Assembly (NCBI GenBank): GCA_900554135.1
Contig: USFU01000035.1
Location: 1-12,828 of the forward strand
Direction of reading: 5' to 3'
Length of the DNA stretch: 12,828 bases
Source: an uncultured Collinsella sp.
GTDB taxonomy: Bacteria; Actinomycetota; Coriobacteriia; Coriobacteriales; Coriobacteriaceae
A program made the position numbers and the translations under genes. The notes beneath the pieces are model-generated. The model ran no database searches. It was given only the letters and a program-made list of their open reading frames with translations, and was not told where the DNA came from. Positions 10,445 through 12,828 of the stretch are shown piece by piece; positions within the stretch are counted from its first letter, which is position 1; every line of letters starts with the position of its first letter.

Positions 10445-10480
10445 GGCGCGGCAAAGGACAGCTCTTTGCCGCGCCTTTTT
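10445..10480 (+). terminator. Rho-independent terminator of the HPr gene
   Basis: GGCGCGGCAAAG (10445-10456) pairs perfectly with CTTTGCCGCGCC (10464-10475) around a 7-nt loop, followed by five T residues. It starts 9 bp after the stop codon. Confidence 0.95.
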
Positions 10481-10493
10481 GTTTCGTATAGGA

Positions 10494-10581
10494 AACTTTT
10501 TCGGAATCTAAATGGGGACCCTTTCCAAAAAGTTAACCACGTGCTAGTTTACTAAAGCGAACATAGATGTGGTTAACTTTT
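10494..10581 (+). promoter_or_regulatory. Two overlapping, mutually exclusive inverted repeats upstream of feoA
   Basis: Repeat 1: AACTTTTT-C-GGAA (10494-10506) with TTCCAAAAAGTT (10523-10534), 12 bp with one bulged C. Repeat 2: AAAAGTTAACCAC (10528-10540) with GTGGTTAACTTTT (10569-10581), 13 bp perfect around a 28-nt loop that itself contains TAGTTTACTA. They share 10528-10534 and cannot form at once. This is AT-rich, lies in the only sensible place for the feo promoter, and could be paired protein-binding sites or an RNA switch. A weak promoter TTTCCA-17-TAGTTT (10522-10550) can be drawn through it. Confidence 0.5.
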
Positions 10582-10623
10582 ACCGCGTCGATGTTGAGGA
10601 CGAACTGACGTTAGGAGCCACTC

Positions 10624-10866
10624 ATGTCTTGCGGACCGCAGATGCCGGCAATGCCGCTTTCGATGGTAAAAGCGGGCGAAACCGTGCGCGTGTCTCGTGT
10701 AAAGGGCAATGAGGATATGAAGCACCACCTCAAGGACCTCGGCTTTGTCGAGGGCAGCGAAATTCACGTGGTGAGCTCGAGTGGCGCCAATATCATCGTC
10801 ACGGTGCTGGGCGCACGCTTTGGTATCGATTCCAAGGTTGCCATGCACATCATGACCGTCAGTTAG
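10624..10866 (+). CDS. feoA: FeoA-family protein, first copy
   Basis: An 80-residue SH3-like FeoA protein, the small cytoplasmic partner of the FeoB iron(II) transporter. The core begins at about residue 14 with VKAGETVRVSRVKG. Then come MKHHLKDLGFVEGSEIHVV, containing the typical L..LGF..G..I.V, and ANIIVTVLGARFGIDSKVAMHI. It carries a short N-terminal extension (MSCGPQMPAMPLSM) with Cys3, which the second copy lacks. AGGAG (10613-10617) lies 6 nt before the ATG. It is the first gene of a feoA-feoA-feoB operon, with 37 bp to the next gene. FeoA is known to bind or modulate FeoB; the exact role is unsettled. Confidence 0.9.
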   Translation: MSCGPQMPAMPLSMVKAGETVRVSRVKGNEDMKHHLKDLGFVEGSEIHVVSSSGANIIVTVLGARFGIDSKVAMHIMTVS

Positions 10867-10903
10867 TCCGCAGCATTTAAAAAACCGAAAGGGGGACAAG
10901 TAA

Positions 10904-11125
10904 ATGAAGACGTTGGGTGACGTTAAGGTGGGCGAGAGCTCCACCATCGTCAAGCTTCACGGTGAGGGTGCGCTTCGCCGCCACCTTATGGACCTGGGGC
11001 TCATCAAGGGCACTTCGTTCAAGGTCGTAAAGGTTGCACCGCTCGGAGATCCGGTCGAGATCAACGTGCGTGGCTACGAGCTCTCCATCCGCAAGGAGGA
11101 GGCTGCCGTCGTCGAGGTCCAGTAA
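10904..11125 (+). CDS. feoA: FeoA-family protein, second copy
   Basis: A 73-residue FeoA protein made almost entirely of the SH3-like core: TLGDVKVGESSTIVKLHG, RRHLMDLGLIKGTSFKVV, then PVEINVRGYELSIRKEEAAVVEV. The segment GDPVEI.VRGYELSIRKEEA is the canonical FeoA ending. It therefore looks more typical than the first copy and differs from it enough to exclude a recent duplication. GGGGG before ACAAGTAA-ATG serves as ribosome binding site. The gap to feoB is 123 bp and contains two symmetric elements, so expression relative to feoB may be tuned separately. Confidence 0.92.
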   Translation: MKTLGDVKVGESSTIVKLHGEGALRRHLMDLGLIKGTSFKVVKVAPLGDPVEINVRGYELSIRKEEAAVVEVQ

Positions 11126-11153
11126 GGGCCGGCGGCACATATTTCTGCAGATA

Positions 11154-11173
11154 AAGTTAGGTTTTTCTAACTT
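11154..11173. promoter_or_regulatory. DtxR-like palindrome between feoA and feoB
   Basis: AAGTTAG (11154-11160) and CTAACTT (11167-11173) are perfect inverted arms around GTTTTT. The TTAGG...CTAA arrangement resembles iron-repressor boxes of the DtxR/IdeR family, and the operon is an iron importer. The site does not match any full consensus exactly, and no promoter was convincingly found next to it. Confidence 0.45.
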
Positions 11174-11202
11174 AATGCAGCATCTTTGAAGCACATTATC
11201 CA

Positions 11203-11228
11203 GCCTGCGCGGAGAAAGCAGCGCGGGC
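11203..11228 (+). promoter_or_regulatory. Hairpin just upstream of the feoB ribosome binding site
   Basis: GCCTGCGC (11203-11210) pairs with GCGCGGGC (11221-11228), 8 bp with one T-G pair, around a 10-nt purine-rich loop. No T-run follows. It may separate feoA from feoB translation or protect a processed end. Confidence 0.4.
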
Positions 11229-11248
11229 ACACAAGGAAGAAGGATTGA

Positions 11249-12828
11249 ATGGCGGATTCTCAGATCCATGTCGCGCTGGCGGGTAACCCCAACTGCGGCA
11301 AGACCACGCTTTTCAACCTGATCACCGGCGCCAACGGCTACGTTGGCAACTGGCCCGGTGTCACGGTTGAGAAAAAGGAAGCCAAGCTCCTGAGCGACAA
11401 GAACGTTACCATCACGGACCTCCCCGGCATCTACTCGCTTTCCCCCTACAGCCCCGAGGAGCAGTGCTCGCGCGACTACCTCATGAGCGGCGAGCCCGAT
11501 GTCGTCGTCCAGGTGGTCGATGCCACCAACCTCGAGCGCAACCTGTACCTGGCGCTTCAGGTTATCGAGACCGGCCTGCCCGTGGTCGTCGCCCTCAACA
11601 TGGCCGACTTGGTCGAGAAGAACGGCGATAAGATCGACACGGACAAGCTCTCCAAGAAGCTCGGCTGCCCGGTCATGATGATCTCGGCTCTTAAGAACAA
11701 GGGCATCACGGAGCTGTTCGAGCAGGTCAAGAAGTCCGCTGCTTCCAAGGGCCAGGTGCCGGAGCACAAGTTCGATTCCTCCATCGAGGACGTTCTGGAC
11801 CACATCGAGAACAACCTGCCGGCGAGCGTTCCCGCCAACAAGCGTCGCTACTACGCGGTCAAGCTGTTCGAGCGCGACGCGGACGCCTGCAAGCTCATCA
11901 ACCTCACTAAGGAGAAGGCTGCTCGCGTGGAGGAGCTGGTCGCCCAGTGCGAGCAGGACTGCGACGACGATGCCGAGTCCATCATCACCGGTGAGCGCTA
12001 TGGCGTCATCGCGCACATCATCGATGAGTGCCTCACCAAGGCTCCTGCCAAGATGAGCACTTCCGAGAAGATCGACCGTGTGGTTACCAACCGTATCCTG
12101 GGCCTGCCGATCTTTGTGGTCATCATGTTCTGCGTGTACTACATCGCCGTTTCCACCCTGGGCGGCACGGTGACCGACTTCACCAACGACCAGCTCTTCG
12201 GTACCGACGGTTGGTACGTGCTCGGTCAGGGCCGCGACGCCTATGACGCAGCTGTTGAGGCTGCGGGCGACAACGCCGACTCGGTCGACCCGGCGCAGTA
12301 CGGCCCCTATGTCCCGGGTATCACCACCGTGGTGCACGACGCCCTTGTGGCGGGCGGCACCGAGGACGGTGGCCTGGTCGATTCGCTGGTCTGCGACGGC
12401 ATCGTCGGCGGCCTGGGCGCCATCTTCGGCTTTGTGCCGCAGATGTTCCTGCTCTTTGTGATGTTGTCTTTCCTGGAGGACTGCGGCTACATGGCCCGCG
12501 TCGCCTTCATCATGGACCGCGTGTTCCGCCGCTTTGGCCTGTCCGGTAAGTCCTTTATCCCCATGCTCGTGTCCTCGGGCTGCGGCGTCCCCGGCGTCAT
12601 GGCCACCAAGACCATCGAGAACGAGAAGGACCGCCGCATGACGGTCATGACCACCACGTTCATTCCCTGTGGCGCCAAGCTGCCGATCATCGCCCTGCTC
12701 ATGGGCTCCATCATCGGCGATTCTTCCACCACCGCCGCATGGATCAGCCCGCTCTTCTACTTCCTGGGCGTCTTTGCCGTCATCGCCTCGGGCCTCATGC
12801 TCAAGAAGACCAAGCTCTTCGCCGGCCG
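11249..12828 (+). CDS. feoB: FeoB iron(II) transporter (N-terminal 526 residues, cut by window edge)
   Basis: Inner-membrane Fe(II) importer with a cytoplasmic N-terminal GTPase. The reading frame is open from the ATG at 11249 to the window end. G1 GNPNCGKT is at residues 12-19, G2 Thr39 in PGVT, G3 DLPG at 57-60 and G4 NMAD at 117-120. The linker domain spans about 165-280. TM1 follows (RILGLPIFVVIMFCVYYIAV), then an unusually long acidic loop, about 310-380 (DAYDAAVEAAGDN...), before GIVGGLGAIFGFVPQMFLLF. The first Gate region includes FLEDCGYMARVAF, the Cys445 motif SGCGVPG and the Cys474 motif FIPCGAKLP, where textbook FeoB has GCNVP and MSCSARLP. The family is 650-770 residues, so the second Gate half and C-terminus are missing. 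AAGGAAGAAGGA precedes the start. It forms an operon with the two feoA genes. Confidence 0.95.
   Translation, partial: MADSQIHVALAGNPNCGKTTLFNLITGANGYVGNWPGVTVEKKEAKLLSDKNVTITDLPGIYSLSPYSPEEQCSRDYLMSGEPDVVVQVVDATNLERNLYLALQVIETGLPVVVALNMADLVEKNGDKIDTDKLSKKLGCPVMMISALKNKGITELFEQVKKSAASKGQVPEHKFDSSIEDVLDHIENNLPASVPANKRRYYAVKLFERDADACKLINLTKEKAARVEELVAQCEQDCDDDAESIITGERYGVIAHIIDECLTKAPAKMSTSEKIDRVVTNRILGLPIFVVIMFCVYYIAVSTLGGTVTDFTNDQLFGTDGWYVLGQGRDAYDAAVEAAGDNADSVDPAQYGPYVPGITTVVHDALVAGGTEDGGLVDSLVCDGIVGGLGAIFGFVPQMFLLFVMLSFLEDCGYMARVAFIMDRVFRRFGLSGKSFIPMLVSSGCGVPGVMATKTIENEKDRRMTVMTTTFIPCGAKLPIIALLMGSIIGDSSTTAAWISPLFYFLGVFAVIASGLMLKKTKLFAG

Noticed and set aside
10877..12337. 486-codon open frame on the minus strand opposite feoA and feoB
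   Set aside because: Antisense to clear FeoA and FeoB coding sequence with conserved GTPase motifs.

Overview
The window looks like chromosome from a high-GC Coriobacteriia member, most probably Collinsella or a close relative. The basis is GC-rich coding sequence, dense strong GGAGG-type ribosome binding sites, short operons separated by GC-rich hairpin terminators, and the mix of genes (LarB, EbgA/EbgC, tandem FeoA-FeoA-FeoB). The genus is inferred from general resemblance, not from a marker gene. No rRNA, tRNA, CRISPR array or transposase gene was found.

Layout. Positions 1-938 are read on the minus strand: serB (phosphoserine phosphatase), then the 5' end of larB (nickel-pincer cofactor synthesis), which has its own promoter overlapped by an 11-bp inverted repeat. 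On the plus strand follows aspS (aspartyl-tRNA synthetase, with a His signature suggesting a non-discriminating enzyme), with a bulged hairpin in its leader and a classical terminator. Between aspS and the convergent lacI-type regulator lies a striking array of three long perfect hairpins of identical geometry but different stem sequences.

The central block is a beta-galactosidase locus: a LacI-family repressor on the minus strand, a 376-bp divergent control region with three identical CAACCGGTTG operators, then ebgA (large GH2 subunit) and ebgC (small subunit), translationally close-coupled. A GadC/YjeM-like amino-acid permease follows, probably as a separate unit, and ends at a strong terminator. 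No sugar permease is visible.

The 421 bp after the permease hold a 222-bp element bounded by near-perfect 32-bp terminal inverted repeats, a candidate miniature mobile element (MITE-like). A stand-alone HPr-type phosphocarrier follows. It keeps His15 but has Asp at the position of the regulatory Ser46. The window closes with an iron(II) uptake operon, feoA-feoA-feoB. It is preceded by overlapping, mutually exclusive inverted repeats and has a DtxR-like palindrome before feoB, which runs off the right edge.

The most unusual items are the geometry-conserved hairpin array (3114-3279), the inverted-repeat-bounded element (9869-10090), the Asp46 HPr, the three-operator ebg promoter, and the two palindromic regions of the feo operon. 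No gene cluster in the window forms an obviously new multi-gene system.
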